Assembly (NCBI GenBank): GCA_934339365.1
Contig: CAKRHW010000004.1
Coordinates: forward strand, 36,983-100,982
DNA length: 64,000 nt
Origin: an uncultured Lachnospiraceae bacterium
GTDB taxonomy: Bacteria > Bacillota > Clostridia > Lachnospirales > Lachnospiraceae
Direction of reading: 5' to 3'
Positions within the stretch are counted from its first letter, which is position 1. The number at the start of each line of letters is the position of its first letter. This document shows positions 25,122-34,485 of the stretch, in pieces. The notes beneath the pieces were generated by a model. That model ran no database searches. It was not told where the DNA came from and was given only the letters and a program-made list of their open reading frames with translations. Both the position numbers and the translations under genes were made by a program.

Positions 25122-26879
25122 ATGGTTAATTTTAAAGAAGATGAACAATTGAACACACTAAATCATTCCTGTGCACATCTTATGGCGCAGGCAATTAAGC
25201 ATTTATATCCACAGGCGAAATTCTGGGTTGGACCAGTAGTAGAAGAAGGATTTTATTATGATGTGGATCTTGGTGATGATGTCATCAGAGATGAAGACAT
25301 CCCGGTAATTGAGAAGGAAATGAAAAAGGTTGCGAAGTCTGGCAAGAAGATTATTCGTAAAGAGATTTCTAAGGAAGAAGCTCTTGAGATGTTCAAGGAT
25401 GATGAATATAAATTAGATTTGATTTCACATCTTGAAGATGGAAACATTACCTGTTATGTGCAGGGAGATTTTACAGATCTTTGTAGAGGACCTCATGTGG
25501 ATAATGTAAAGTTATGTCGTAATTTTAAATTAATCAGACATTCCGGTGCATACTGGAAGGGAGACAGCAAGAACAAAGTGCTTCAGAGAATCTATGGTGT
25601 CTGCTTCCCTACAAAAGAAGAGTTAGAGGAACATTTACAGTTATTAGAAGAGGCAAAGGAAAGAGACCACAGAAAGATTGGAAAAGATATGAATCTTTTT
25701 ATGGTAGATGATCTTGTTGGTCGTGGTTTACCAATGTTTTTACCAAAGGGATACATTGTTTGGCAGGAATTAGAGAATTATATTCGAAATAAAGAAAGAA
25801 AACTGGGTTATCAGCATGTTATGACACCATGTGTTGGTACAGTGAATCTTTATAAGACATCCGGACACTGGGATCATTATAAAGAAAACATGTTCCCGGC
25901 TATGGAAGTAGAGGGCGAATCATTTGTATTAAGACCAATGAACTGCCCACACCATATGATGATTTATGCAAATAGAATTCATTCTTACAAGGATCTTCCA
26001 ATTCGAATCGGTGAGATTGCCCATGATTTCAGATATGAAGCAAGTGGAACATTAAAGGGAATTGAGAGAGGAAGACATTTCTGTCAGAATGATGCCCATT
26101 TATTTGTAACACCGGAACAGATTAAGGATGAATTTTCAAGAGTTGTTGATTTGATTTTCAGCACATATAAAGATTTTGGAATTACAGATTACCGATGTGT
26201 ATTATCTTTAAGAGATCCGGAAGATAAAGAAAAATATCATGATGATGATGAAATGTGGAATAAGGCAGAAAATGCTCTTAGAGAAGTTATGAACAGTTTA
26301 GGAATTGAATACACAGAAGAAATTGGTGAGGCAGCATTTTATGGTCCGAAGTTAGACGTAAATGTAAAACCGGCAGTGGGTAATGAGATTACATTATCAA
26401 CTTGTCAGTTAGATTTCTGTCTGCCTGCAAAATTCAATCTGTCTTATATCGATCGTGATGGAGAAAAGAAAACACCAGTGGTATTGCATCGTGCAATTCT
26501 TGGTTCATTGGATCGTTTTATGGCATATATTCTTGAAGAGACAAAGGGAAATCTTCCTGTATGGCTTGCACCGGTTCAGGTTCGTGTTATGCCGGTTAAG
26601 ACAGATAATGAAGAACTTAATGCATATGCAAAGGAAGTTTGCGCAGCATTAGATGAGAAGAATGTCAGAGTAGAATTAGACGACAGAGCAGAAAAGCTTG
26701 GATATCGTATGCGTGAAGGTCAGATTCAGAAAGTTCCTTACTTGTTAGTAATTGGATTTAATGAGAAGGAAAACAGAACTGTTTCATTCCGTTTACATGG
26801 AGAACAGGATACTACTGTTCTTTCACTTGATGAATTTGTAGAAAAGATTGATAATGAGATTAAAAATAAAGTAAGATAA
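25122..26879 (+). CDS. thrS: Threonyl-tRNA synthetase lacking the N-terminal TGS domain
   Basis: This class II synthetase charges tRNA-Thr. The editing-like second domain has HSCAHLMAQA near residue 14 and CxGPHV-type segment DLCRGPHV. Catalytic motifs include LRPMNCPHHMMIY with the zinc ligands, IERGRHFCQNDAH, and HRAILGSLDRFMAYI. A C-terminal anticodon-binding domain completes the protein at 585 residues. The usual ~60-residue TGS domain is absent: the protein begins directly with the editing domain. AAGGAG precedes ATG 25122. The upstream T-box confirms identity. Confidence 0.96.
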   Translation: MVNFKEDEQLNTLNHSCAHLMAQAIKHLYPQAKFWVGPVVEEGFYYDVDLGDDVIRDEDIPVIEKEMKKVAKSGKKIIRKEISKEEALEMFKDDEYKLDLISHLEDGNITCYVQGDFTDLCRGPHVDNVKLCRNFKLIRHSGAYWKGDSKNKVLQRIYGVCFPTKEELEEHLQLLEEAKERDHRKIGKDMNLFMVDDLVGRGLPMFLPKGYIVWQELENYIRNKERKLGYQHVMTPCVGTVNLYKTSGHWDHYKENMFPAMEVEGESFVLRPMNCPHHMMIYANRIHSYKDLPIRIGEIAHDFRYEASGTLKGIERGRHFCQNDAHLFVTPEQIKDEFSRVVDLIFSTYKDFGITDYRCVLSLRDPEDKEKYHDDDEMWNKAENALREVMNSLGIEYTEEIGEAAFYGPKLDVNVKPAVGNEITLSTCQLDFCLPAKFNLSYIDRDGEKKTPVVLHRAILGSLDRFMAYILEETKGNLPVWLAPVQVRVMPVKTDNEELNAYAKEVCAALDEKNVRVELDDRAEKLGYRMREGQIQKVPYLLVIGFNEKENRTVSFRLHGEQDTTVLSLDEFVEKIDNEIKNKVR

Positions 26880-26901
26880 TAAAAAGCAGAATGCGAAAGG
26901 A

Positions 26902-26933
26902 CATCGCGCTAACTTAGTTAGTGCGATGCTCTT
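26902..26933 (+). terminator. thrS terminator
   Basis: CATCGC at 26902-26907 pairs with GCGATG at 26923-26928, with CTAACT/TAGTTAG inside. A short T-rich tail follows. Confidence 0.7.
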
Positions 26934-27129
26934 TGTATTAAGAAACCAAAATGGAAGAAGTACCAGAATATGGTTGGATTTAATTCTGAAAAAGGAATTG
27001 AACAGGGTTATTGACTGGAGTGCTGTTGATAAAGAAGATTATCTGCTTGCTATGGAAAGAAGTCCCATTAAAGATATAGAAATAAAATATATCTTAAAAC
27101 AGGCATTAACAGACAGAGTGAATGATTGA
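26926..27129 (+). pseudogene. Remnant of a Fic-family protein (3' end only)
   Basis: The frame ends with NGRSTRIWLDLILKKELN and then DWSAVDKEDYLLAMERSP and IKYILKQALTD, the C-terminal part of Fic/DOC proteins, which transfer AMP to target proteins. Only the last residues of the catalytic HPFxxGNGR motif remain (NQNGR), and everything before it is lost. The first ATG lies inside the thrS terminator and has no ribosome site. It is therefore a decayed fragment, not a working gene. Confidence 0.75.
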
Positions 27130-27179
27130 GAAATATACATGAAGGGGATAGACCATAGTTATTACTCTGAAGGGTATGT

Positions 27180-27230
27180 TATATACAAAGCTGAAGAATT
27201 GTAATGTTGTATGCTTCAGCTTTGTATATA
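27180..27230. repeat. Perfect 17-bp inverted repeat
   Basis: TATATACAAAGCTGAAG at 27180-27196 and its exact complement at 27214-27230 flank a 17-base loop. There is no T tract. It may be a transcript end for the minus-strand MATE gene or the scar of a mobile element next to the Fic remnant. Confidence 0.7.
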
Positions 27231-27281
27231 GATAAGGAAGAAATTGAGAATAGTGGAAGAGAATGTGGAAAAATAAGAAAA

Positions 27282-28655
27282 TTATTCATGGGATTTTTCT
27301 TTCATATGATTTAATTCTGGAAGTACGGTACAGAGCATGGTAATAAAGCACAGACTTCCACCGATTACATTAGAGACCGGTTCTGCCATAAATACACCTC
27401 GGGTTCCCATGCCAAGGGTATATGGAAACAGGTAGGTTAGTGGCACAACAATGAATACTTTACGAAGCAGGGAGAAGAAAATTGCCTGCTTCTTTTTGTT
27501 TAATGATTTAAAAGTTGTCTGCCCGATATATTGCAAATCCATAAAAATAAATGCTGCAAAATAAAGCTTTAGTGCAGGTACTGCATCTTTTATCAGTTGT
27601 CTGTCGGAACTGAAAATCTGGATGAGAAAATGTGGTGCAAGGATAATAACGGACCACATGACAATTGTATAAATTAAAATCATTGATGCCATGGAAAGAA
27701 TTGCCTGTTTGACACGTTTTGGGCGACGGGCACCGTAATTGTAACTTAAAATCGGAGAACTTCCTTCGTTCATGGCATAAATTGGAGTTTCAACAAGTTG
27801 TCGGGCACTGGAAATAATCGTCATGACTGAGATATAGATATCGCCTCCGGTAACAGAGAGAACGTTATTGCAGCAGATGCTGACAAGGCTGTTTGTAATC
27901 TGCATGATAAATCCGGCAGTTCCGAGACTGACGATATTTTTGGCATTTTCTTTGGATTTTGAAAGTTCCTTTTTGGTTAAAAAACGAACTTTCAATTCTG
28001 AACGTTTTTTAAGAAAATAAAGTACAAATGCTGCAGAAAGTGCCTGGGAAATTACGGTTGCGATAGCTGCACCACGAATTCCAAGCTGCAGTACAAAGAT
28101 GAAAACGGGATCGAGAATACAGTTTGCTATGGCACCGATAGCCACCGAAATCATACCGGTTGTGGCATAGCCCTGAGCATTAATAAATGGATTCATGCCG
28201 GTGGAAATCATAGACGGAAGTGTACCAATCAGATAGATCATCAGGTATGGATAAGCATAGACCAAAGCAGCATCAGAGGCTCCAAACAGATGAAGAATCG
28301 GACGTGCAAATACAAGCCCGATTATCATTAATATCAATGCACAACCACAGACCATGGTATAGGACGTATTCATGATTTCAGTAGCTTTTTTAGAATCATT
28401 CCTTCCCCGGCTGATAGAAAAAAGCGGAGCACCGCCACTTCCAAACAGGTTGCTGAAAGCGGTAATAATCACGATAATCGGGAAACACAAACCCACTGCA
28501 CCGAGGGCTGTCGTACCGATATGTGGAATTCTTGCAATATAAATACGGTCTATGATGTTGTAAAGCAGGCTTAAAAGCTGGGCAACCAGCATGGGGATGG
28601 CAGCATTTAAGATATTGTTTGGAATAGAGCCATGTTCAAAATCAATTCGTTTCAT
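27282..28655 (-). CDS. MATE family efflux transporter
   Basis: This ~457-residue integral membrane protein has twelve likely helices. Family features include MLVAQLLSLLYNIIDRIYIA in helix 1, FGSGGAPLFSISRG, and the second-half AMNEGSSPILSYNYGARRP. MATE proteins export cationic drugs or metabolites using sodium or protons. I chose ATG 28655 (MKRIDFEHGS) because this is the family start; a longer reading upstream adds a segment that resembles no family N-terminus. The ribosome site is weak. It lies alone on the minus strand. Confidence 0.92.
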   Translation of the reverse strand: MKRIDFEHGSIPNNILNAAIPMLVAQLLSLLYNIIDRIYIARIPHIGTTALGAVGLCFPIIVIITAFSNLFGSGGAPLFSISRGRNDSKKATEIMNTSYTMVCGCALILMIIGLVFARPILHLFGASDAALVYAYPYLMIYLIGTLPSMISTGMNPFINAQGYATTGMISVAIGAIANCILDPVFIFVLQLGIRGAAIATVISQALSAAFVLYFLKKRSELKVRFLTKKELSKSKENAKNIVSLGTAGFIMQITNSLVSICCNNVLSVTGGDIYISVMTIISSARQLVETPIYAMNEGSSPILSYNYGARRPKRVKQAILSMASMILIYTIVMWSVIILAPHFLIQIFSSDRQLIKDAVPALKLYFAAFIFMDLQYIGQTTFKSLNKKKQAIFFSLLRKVFIVVPLTYLFPYTLGMGTRGVFMAEPVSNVIGGSLCFITMLCTVLPELNHMKEKSHE

Positions 28656-28744
28656 AATATTTTTACTTCTTTCTATATCATTTATAATTATGAAATTAGT
28701 ATAGCATGAATTTGTATGGATGGAAAATAGTGTTATAAAAAAGC

Positions 28745-29044
28745 TTGACCAAAACATTTTTGATGGCGTATTATCCAATCAATTACGATGCAGCAACAGA
28801 GGAGATGAAACCATGTCTTCTCATACGCACAAATGAAAAAATAAATCAAGCAAATCAAGCAGTTCAGAAACTTGCAGAAAAACATCATGCAAGATATATC
28901 GATATTAGTTTGCCATTGAAAGATGAAAATGGAAATTTAAAGGCCGAATATACAATTGAAGGAATGCATATAAGAGAAGAGGGGTATCGTGCAATTTTTC
29001 CGGAATTTTTGCATTTTTGCAGACAATGTCAGGATGAAAATTAG
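28745..29044 (+). pseudogene. Fragment of an SGNH/GDSL-type hydrolase
   Basis: The translated segment begins abruptly with TFLMAYYPINYD and ends with YIDISLPLKDENGNLKAEY, then DGxH-like EGMHIREEGYRAIFPEF. This is the second half of an SGNH esterase; the catalytic Ser block and first half are missing. There is no ribosome site before the TTG at 28745. It therefore reads as a 5'-truncated remnant. In the final motif the usual Asp of D-x-x-H is Glu. Confidence 0.65.
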
Positions 29045-29063
29045 TGAGTATGAGAGCTGACTT

Positions 29064-29097
29064 AAAAAGGAGCGGTTTTATGTGCCGCCCCTTTTTT
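29064..29097. terminator. Terminator shared with the convergent nitrilase gene
   Basis: AAAAGGAGCGG pairs with CCGCCCCTTTT across a short loop and is followed by six T on the plus strand and preceded by A-rich sequence, so it works in both directions. Confidence 0.8.
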
Positions 29098-29102
29098 ATA
29101 GA

Positions 29103-31781
29103 TTATTTTATTTTTTTAACAGCACTCCACTTACTATAATAGGTCTTCTTACCAACTTTTTTATAAGTACGAACTTTTACATAGTAAGTATTAGAAGGTG
29201 CTTTCATTTTTGCTACGGTATTCTTAGTAGTTTTTGTTGTACTCTTCTTAAAATTCTTAGAAGCAGAGTATTTTATCTGATATCCGGAAATGCCTTTTAT
29301 TTTCTTTAAGCGAAGGGTCAGGTATTTCTTAGATTTCTTATATTTTTTAATAGTAGTTTTACCAGGAATCACCTTTTTCTTAGCTGTTGCTTTCACAGAA
29401 GTATTTGTTTTGGTGTTTGCAGGAGCAGGAGTTGTTGTTTCTTCGGCCACTGTAGTTTTGGCTGGGGTTAAATCAACCGTTTTTGGAGTTGCAACTGCGT
29501 TTGCTCCATAGACGGATGTATATCCCTGTCGGTATAAAGTGGCAAGCTTATCATATAATTTTGAGTATAGACCTGGATTAAATGTATAAGATGTTCCGGT
29601 AAATCCAGTTCCCTTTAAATTCATGGTAGCAATTTCAAGTCCAAGAGGGCTTGTATTGCCTCTTTTTTCAAAACCATCAGAATATGGGCCGGTCTGGTTG
29701 TAATTGATTCTTGGTTTTAATGTTGTAGATGCAGTAGAACCCTTTGTTGCAATAAAGCTGGTGCTGTTAAAAATTCCACCTGTTCCAATCCAGTGAGCTG
29801 GGTTCCAATATGGATCGTCAGAGATTGTGTTTTGATCATATATGGTATCAGGAATCTTTGAACCACCGATAAAGTCTCCATTTTCATCAATGTCATTTAT
29901 ATCAGGTGTATAATTGCCGGTTGTGGTATAGATACCATCGCCACCTAGTAAGTTACAGGTAATGGCTGCCATGCCGTCACGATCCACATAAGAGCCGATT
30001 CTGGTAGAGCGATACCATGCATTTCCGGTAGTAGCAGTAGGGTGAACAAATAAAGTACATCCTTTTGCTGCGTAGTAACGACCAAGTTCCGGGTAGAAAT
30101 GACCATCACGACAGATGTCAATTCCGATTTTTCCCCATTTTGTTGAAATAATTTTTGGTGTTGTTCCACAAACAGACCATTTACTTTCTAATCCTGCACG
30201 ATGAATTTTCTGATAAGAATCAATTTTTCCATCCGGATATAAAATTGCTGCAGAGTTATAGACTTTTTCGACTCCGTCTTCTGTAATTTTCCCTTGTTCA
30301 TCTTTTTCGCACATTCCAAAGATAATGTACATATGATATTTTTTGGCTAATTCTGAAAGTTCATTTGTAGATGGACCGGGAACAGTTTCTGCTGTTGCAA
30401 CCTGCATGGAAACTCCATATTTTTTATAAAACGGATCTTTTTCTGGTTCTACCCAGCCATAGCCACTTAATACGGTTTCAGGAAATACTAGCAGTTCCAC
30501 ATTTTGGCTGGCGGCTTCTTCAATATAAGTTTTCATTTTTGCAATTGTTTTCGTTTTATTGCCCCAATATCCGGTCATATTTACAACGGCTGTTTTTGGA
30601 CCGTTTTCTGTAACTGGTTTAAAAGATAAGGTATCATTAGAAGTTGCCCGCATATCAAATTCTAATTCACTGTATAATTTTGTATACAATTCCGGGTTAA
30701 AATCCTGATTACTACAGGTACTTCCTGTTTTTGCCGTAAGAGGAGATTCATTGGTAAGAAGTCCTTCTGTATCTGTTAAAATTTCCGCATCGGTTGTTTT
30801 TTTACCGTTGGAATTTTTTGAACCGGCATAATAGGTTGCACCATCAAAGGAGCCACCGAGGATTACACTTCCGCCAGGAAAACCAACGCTATTTCCGTCT
30901 TGTTCATTCTCTTTTACTAAATCAGAACTAAGAATAGTATAGCCATCACGTGAAGCAATACTTTCTAGTCGTAAACGATAGTATTCCTGCCATGCCGAAA
31001 GATTGCCAGCAGCCCATCCGCCACCACTTGCAGTAGGATTGACAAGAATATTGCAGCCCATTGCAGAATAATATCGCTCTAATTCGGGAGTAGAATAGGT
31101 ATCAAAACAAATACTGACACCTAATTTTCCATACTTTCCGGTATCAATGATTACAGGTGTTTCACCAGGTGTGCACCAGGATCCTTCTACCGGTGTAATT
31201 TTTTGATAAGTGGTGACCTCACCTTCGGGAGAACAGATAAAAGCAGAATTATAAGCATGCTTTTTGTCTGTTACACCATCTTTTTCCACTGTTTCTGTTG
31301 CACCATAGATAATCCACATATCATCTTTGTCAGCAAGTTCGGCAAAATGTTTTGCGGTAGGACCATCGATAGGTTCCGCACTGCTTACCGCATATTGATA
31401 GGCTTTTGATGATTCATCACTCGATGAAACATATCCCGTTACACACATTTCCGGGAATAATAAAATTTTTACCCCTTTTTTATCTGCTTCTTCAATATAT
31501 TTATCCATACTCTTAATATTTGCATCTTTATCGCCCCAGGCTGTATCAAAGTTTACAACGCCTAATTCATCTTTTTCAAAACTGGTTGTAATACTTGTCT
31601 GCTCCAGGCGAACCTTTCTTGTGTATTCTCCACTATTTCCGGAATACGCAGAAGAAGAAATTACACTTGAAAATGCAAATGTAAATGCCAACCCAAGTGT
31701 TGCCAGTTTCTTTACAGCTTTTTGACGAATCATTGGATGAGGTTTTGCTGGTTTCTCAGTTCTGAATGTTTGTTTTATCAT
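29103..31781 (-). CDS. Secreted tandem nitrilase (carbon-nitrogen hydrolase) with C-terminal FnIII-like domain
   Basis: This ~892-residue exported protein contains two complete nitrilase-superfamily domains, which cleave C-N bonds of amides or nitriles. After a signal peptide ending near SSVISSSAY, domain 1 has Glu in LLFPEMCVTGY, Lys in YQKITP and Cys in GVSICFDTYSTPELERYY. Domain 2 has Glu in LVFPETVLSGY, Lys in YQKIHRAG and Cys in GIDICRDGHFYPELGRYY. Both Glu-Lys-Cys triads are intact. A TTPAPANTKT linker and a Lys-rich FnIII-like domain like that of the window's cellulase end the protein. I chose ATG 31781, nine bases after GGAGG. An extracellular, two-domain amidase is uncommon; peptide amides or host amides are possible substrates. 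Confidence 0.88.
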   Translation of the reverse strand: MIKQTFRTEKPAKPHPMIRQKAVKKLATLGLAFTFAFSSVISSSAYSGNSGEYTRKVRLEQTSITTSFEKDELGVVNFDTAWGDKDANIKSMDKYIEEADKKGVKILLFPEMCVTGYVSSSDESSKAYQYAVSSAEPIDGPTAKHFAELADKDDMWIIYGATETVEKDGVTDKKHAYNSAFICSPEGEVTTYQKITPVEGSWCTPGETPVIIDTGKYGKLGVSICFDTYSTPELERYYSAMGCNILVNPTASGGGWAAGNLSAWQEYYRLRLESIASRDGYTILSSDLVKENEQDGNSVGFPGGSVILGGSFDGATYYAGSKNSNGKKTTDAEILTDTEGLLTNESPLTAKTGSTCSNQDFNPELYTKLYSELEFDMRATSNDTLSFKPVTENGPKTAVVNMTGYWGNKTKTIAKMKTYIEEAASQNVELLVFPETVLSGYGWVEPEKDPFYKKYGVSMQVATAETVPGPSTNELSELAKKYHMYIIFGMCEKDEQGKITEDGVEKVYNSAAILYPDGKIDSYQKIHRAGLESKWSVCGTTPKIISTKWGKIGIDICRDGHFYPELGRYYAAKGCTLFVHPTATTGNAWYRSTRIGSYVDRDGMAAITCNLLGGDGIYTTTGNYTPDINDIDENGDFIGGSKIPDTIYDQNTISDDPYWNPAHWIGTGGIFNSTSFIATKGSTASTTLKPRINYNQTGPYSDGFEKRGNTSPLGLEIATMNLKGTGFTGTSYTFNPGLYSKLYDKLATLYRQGYTSVYGANAVATPKTVDLTPAKTTVAEETTTPAPANTKTNTSVKATAKKKVIPGKTTIKKYKKSKKYLTLRLKKIKGISGYQIKYSASKNFKKSTTKTTKNTVAKMKAPSNTYYVKVRTYKKVGKKTYYSKWSAVKKIK

Positions 31782-31844
31782 ATGCATAATCCTCCAAAAT
31801 ATTATTGAATCAGACAAAAAGACTGTGCGCACAATGAAAAAAAT

Positions 31845-31877
31845 AAGGGAGTCAGCTGAAATTCAACTGACTCCCTT
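31845..31877. terminator. Terminator-like hairpin in the nitrilase 5' leader
   Basis: AAGGGAGTCAG and CTGACTCCCTT enclose a further TGAA/TTCA pair. Runs of T follow on both strands. It lies between two divergent genes, about 64 bases upstream of the nitrilase ATG on the minus strand, so it can act as an attenuator or insulator. Confidence 0.7.
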
Positions 31878-32038
31878 GTCCGATATTTTTTTTCTTGGTT
31901 AGGATTCTACCATCTAAGAAAAAAGATGTCAACATAATTTTTTACTTTTAACGGCAAAATGCAATGACTGTACAGGAAAGGAATATATGGTATAATGCAA
32001 AGAGAAACGAAAGACGGATGGAAAGAAATGGAGGAATT

Positions 32039-32965
32039 ATGAGATATCACTTAAAAAAAGGAATTCTATTAGGGATTGCTTTAGCGTGTAGTTTAGGATT
32101 AACGGAGCCTGCAAAAGCTTCATCATCGCAGAAAAGTGAAAATAAAAAAGTGGAACAATATTTTTCGCAATCTGCATTTGTAGGGAATTCGGTTAGTAAA
32201 GGATTGCAAATGTATTTTGATTATCAGGGAAAAAATTTTCTGGGACATCCCTGTATGCTGGTACAGGAAAGCTATTCTTTTGCAAATGACAGAACAGGAA
32301 ATACAAGATTTATGATTAGCTATCAGGGACAGAAATACAAGGCAAAAGATGCGATTGCCAAAGCAAAAGTGAAACGTGTGTTTATCAGCATGGGAATCAA
32401 TGATTTGTGGCATTCTGCTTCGGAAACGTCTCAGGAATATATAGATTATGTGGAAGGAATTCGCAGAAAAAATCCGGGCATTATCATCTTTATTCAGAGT
32501 ACAACGCCAATGTGTGATGCAAGAAAAAAAGCTTTTTTAAATAATGCCTGTATTAATGCCTTAAATAAAAAAATGGAGCAGTATTGCAAAAAGAAAAAGG
32601 ATACGTATTATCTGGATATCCGACAGGGTATGACGAATAGTCAGGGAGATTTAAAATATTCTTCGGATGGGTATGTACATATGACAATGGAGGGATATCG
32701 GATTTGGACCAATAATCTAAAATCGCAGGTATCAAAGTTGTTAAAAGAAGAACAAATAGCGAAAGATGCTGTAAAAAAGGCAGAAAAGAAAAGAACGAAA
32801 GCCGCTTATCTGAAAGCAAAACAAGTTGTAAAACAATTAGAAAAAAGCACCACGAGAGAAGAATTATATAAAGAATTAAAAGGAAAGATAAAAAAGAATC
32901 TGAAAAAAGAGAACTCTAAAAAAGAGAAAGCAAAAAAAGAGAAAGCAAAAAAGGAAAAGAAATAA
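32039..32965 (+). CDS. Secreted SGNH-fold hydrolase with Lys-rich tail
   Basis: This ~308-residue exported protein has a signal peptide (MRYHLKKGILLGIALACSLG...KASS). It has SGNH-hydrolase blocks: Ser in FVGNSVSKGL, Gly/Asn in SMGINDLW, and the Asp/His pair in DGYVHMTMEGY. Such enzymes remove acyl groups from sugars or wall polymers. The last ~70 residues are a charged helix with KEKAKK repeats, probably binding to the anionic wall. I chose ATG 32039, preceded by GGAGG. TATAAT at 31991-31996 is the likely -10 box. The next gene starts 15 bases downstream. Confidence 0.82.
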   Translation: MRYHLKKGILLGIALACSLGLTEPAKASSSQKSENKKVEQYFSQSAFVGNSVSKGLQMYFDYQGKNFLGHPCMLVQESYSFANDRTGNTRFMISYQGQKYKAKDAIAKAKVKRVFISMGINDLWHSASETSQEYIDYVEGIRRKNPGIIIFIQSTTPMCDARKKAFLNNACINALNKKMEQYCKKKKDTYYLDIRQGMTNSQGDLKYSSDGYVHMTMEGYRIWTNNLKSQVSKLLKEEQIAKDAVKKAEKKRTKAAYLKAKQVVKQLEKSTTREELYKELKGKIKKNLKKENSKKEKAKKEKAKKEKK

Positions 32966-32980
32966 CAGGAGAAAAAAATT

Positions 32981-33748
32981 ATGGGCTGGCTGGTTGATGT
33001 AATGTTAGCTCCGTTTCGAAGTAAAAGTGAAAAAATAGGAAGGCATGGAGAAAAACTGACCGAGGATGAATTAAAGTTTGTTCGTTTTTTTGGGCGGAAA
33101 GGGAAAATATTAAAAAATATTTATGTACCAAAAAGGGATGGAAAAACATCGGAAATAGATTTTATCTATATTACGAAAAAGGGAATCATTGTAATAGAGA
33201 GTAAGAATTATTCCGGATGGATTTACGGAGATGATGTGTCGACTTACTGGATTTCCTTATTGTCAAATGGACAAAAAAACAGATTTTATAATCCGGTATT
33301 CCAGAATGAAACACATATCAAATGGCTTAGAAAATTATTGAATCGTGCAGGATTTTCTGATGTTCCGTTATTTTCGCTGATTGTATTTTCGGAACGTTGC
33401 GAAATCAAAAAAATGGATATTTCCAGTGATGGTGTAAAGGTCATAAAAAGAGATAAAATGTATGCGAATATCAGAGATATTTGGAGAAGAGACAGGAATT
33501 TTCTATCGGAGCAGGAAATGGAAAGCATTTATGAATTTCTGGAACCATATTGCAATGTAAGTAGAAAAATCAAAAGAGAACATATAAAAGATATTAAAAA
33601 ACAATATGAGAGCAGGGAAAGCAGAAAAATCTGTCCATGGTGTGGTTCGAAACTTGTTTTAAGAAAAGCAAAACAAGGAGCTCATGCAGGCAGCAGATTT
33701 TACGGCTGCAGCAATTTTCCAAACTGTAGATATACCAGACATTTGTAA
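32981..33748 (+). CDS. NERD-domain protein with C-terminal topoisomerase-type zinc finger
   Basis: Residues ~20-140 form a NERD (nuclease-related) domain: GRHGEKLTEDELKFVRFF, then EIDFIYITKKGIIVIESKNY, which carries the D...ExK pattern of restriction-like nucleases. Residues ~218-253 form a zinc finger, CPWCGSKLVLRKAKQGAHAG followed by FYGCSNFPNC, as in topoisomerase I. This suggests DNA binding and cleavage, possibly in defence or repair, but the family is poorly characterised. It lies in a plus-strand run with the SGNH gene and the HAD gene. GGAG precedes the ATG. Confidence 0.88.
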   Translation: MGWLVDVMLAPFRSKSEKIGRHGEKLTEDELKFVRFFGRKGKILKNIYVPKRDGKTSEIDFIYITKKGIIVIESKNYSGWIYGDDVSTYWISLLSNGQKNRFYNPVFQNETHIKWLRKLLNRAGFSDVPLFSLIVFSERCEIKKMDISSDGVKVIKRDKMYANIRDIWRRDRNFLSEQEMESIYEFLEPYCNVSRKIKREHIKDIKKQYESRESRKICPWCGSKLVLRKAKQGAHAGSRFYGCSNFPNCRYTRHL

Positions 33749-33762
33749 TAGAAGGAGGCAAC

Positions 33763-34416
33763 ATGAGAGCAGAATATGATGCAGTGATATTTGATATGGA
33801 TGGTGTCATCTTTGATTCGGAGAGAGCGGTTATGAAGTGCTGGAAGGAGCTGTCTGAAAAATATCATATTGAAAATATAGAAAATGCGGTACTTTCCTGC
33901 ACAGGAACAACGATGACTAGAACCAGGGAAATTATGTTAGAAAGATATGGAAAAGATTTTCCATATGATACGTATGCGAAGGAAGCTTCTGAGCTGTTTC
34001 ATAAAAGATACGATGGAGGAAGGCTTCCGATGAAAAAAGGTGTAGTGGAGCTTTTCACATTTTTAAAAGAACAGGGAAAGAAAATTGCACTTGCATCGTC
34101 TACGAGAAGGCAGACAGTGTTCAGTCAGCTTACGGAGGCAGGAATTTTCCATTATTTCGATGCAGTTATCTGCGGGGATATGGTTGCAAAAAGTAAACCG
34201 GAACCGGATATTTTTCTGAAAGCCTGCAGTGCATTAGAAGTTATTCCGGAACGCGCGTATGGAATAGAGGATTCTTACAATGGAATCAGAGCGGTATCTG
34301 CGGGAAAACTGCATCCGATTATGGTACCAGATCTGCTTGAGGCGAATGATGAAATGAAAGCACTTGCAGAGGTGGTTCTTGCAGATCTTCTTGAAGTCAG
34401 AGAATATTTAAAATAA
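33763..34416 (+). CDS. HAD-superfamily phosphatase (beta-phosphoglucomutase-like)
   Basis: This 217-residue HAD hydrolase has the nucleophile motif FDMDGVIFDSE near residues 9-19, the Thr/Ser motif IALASSTRR, and KSKPEPDIFLKA with the conserved Lys, followed by IEDSYNGIRA. A helical cap lies between motifs 1 and 2, as in beta-phosphoglucomutase and phosphoglycolate phosphatase. The substrate is a sugar or small-molecule phosphate. GAAGGAGG precedes the ATG, and the gap to the NERD gene is 14 bases. Confidence 0.92.
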   Translation: MRAEYDAVIFDMDGVIFDSERAVMKCWKELSEKYHIENIENAVLSCTGTTMTRTREIMLERYGKDFPYDTYAKEASELFHKRYDGGRLPMKKGVVELFTFLKEQGKKIALASSTRRQTVFSQLTEAGIFHYFDAVICGDMVAKSKPEPDIFLKACSALEVIPERAYGIEDSYNGIRAVSAGKLHPIMVPDLLEANDEMKALAEVVLADLLEVREYLK

Positions 34417-34485
34417 AATGCCACCGCGAGGGTGGCAACAGATAAAGAATGGACATGATATAATGAAAAAGGATACCTTAGGTAT

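Noticed and set aside
34421..34437. GCCACC/GGTGGC hairpin after the HAD gene as terminator
   Set aside because: The stem is short and no T tract follows, so termination is not supported.
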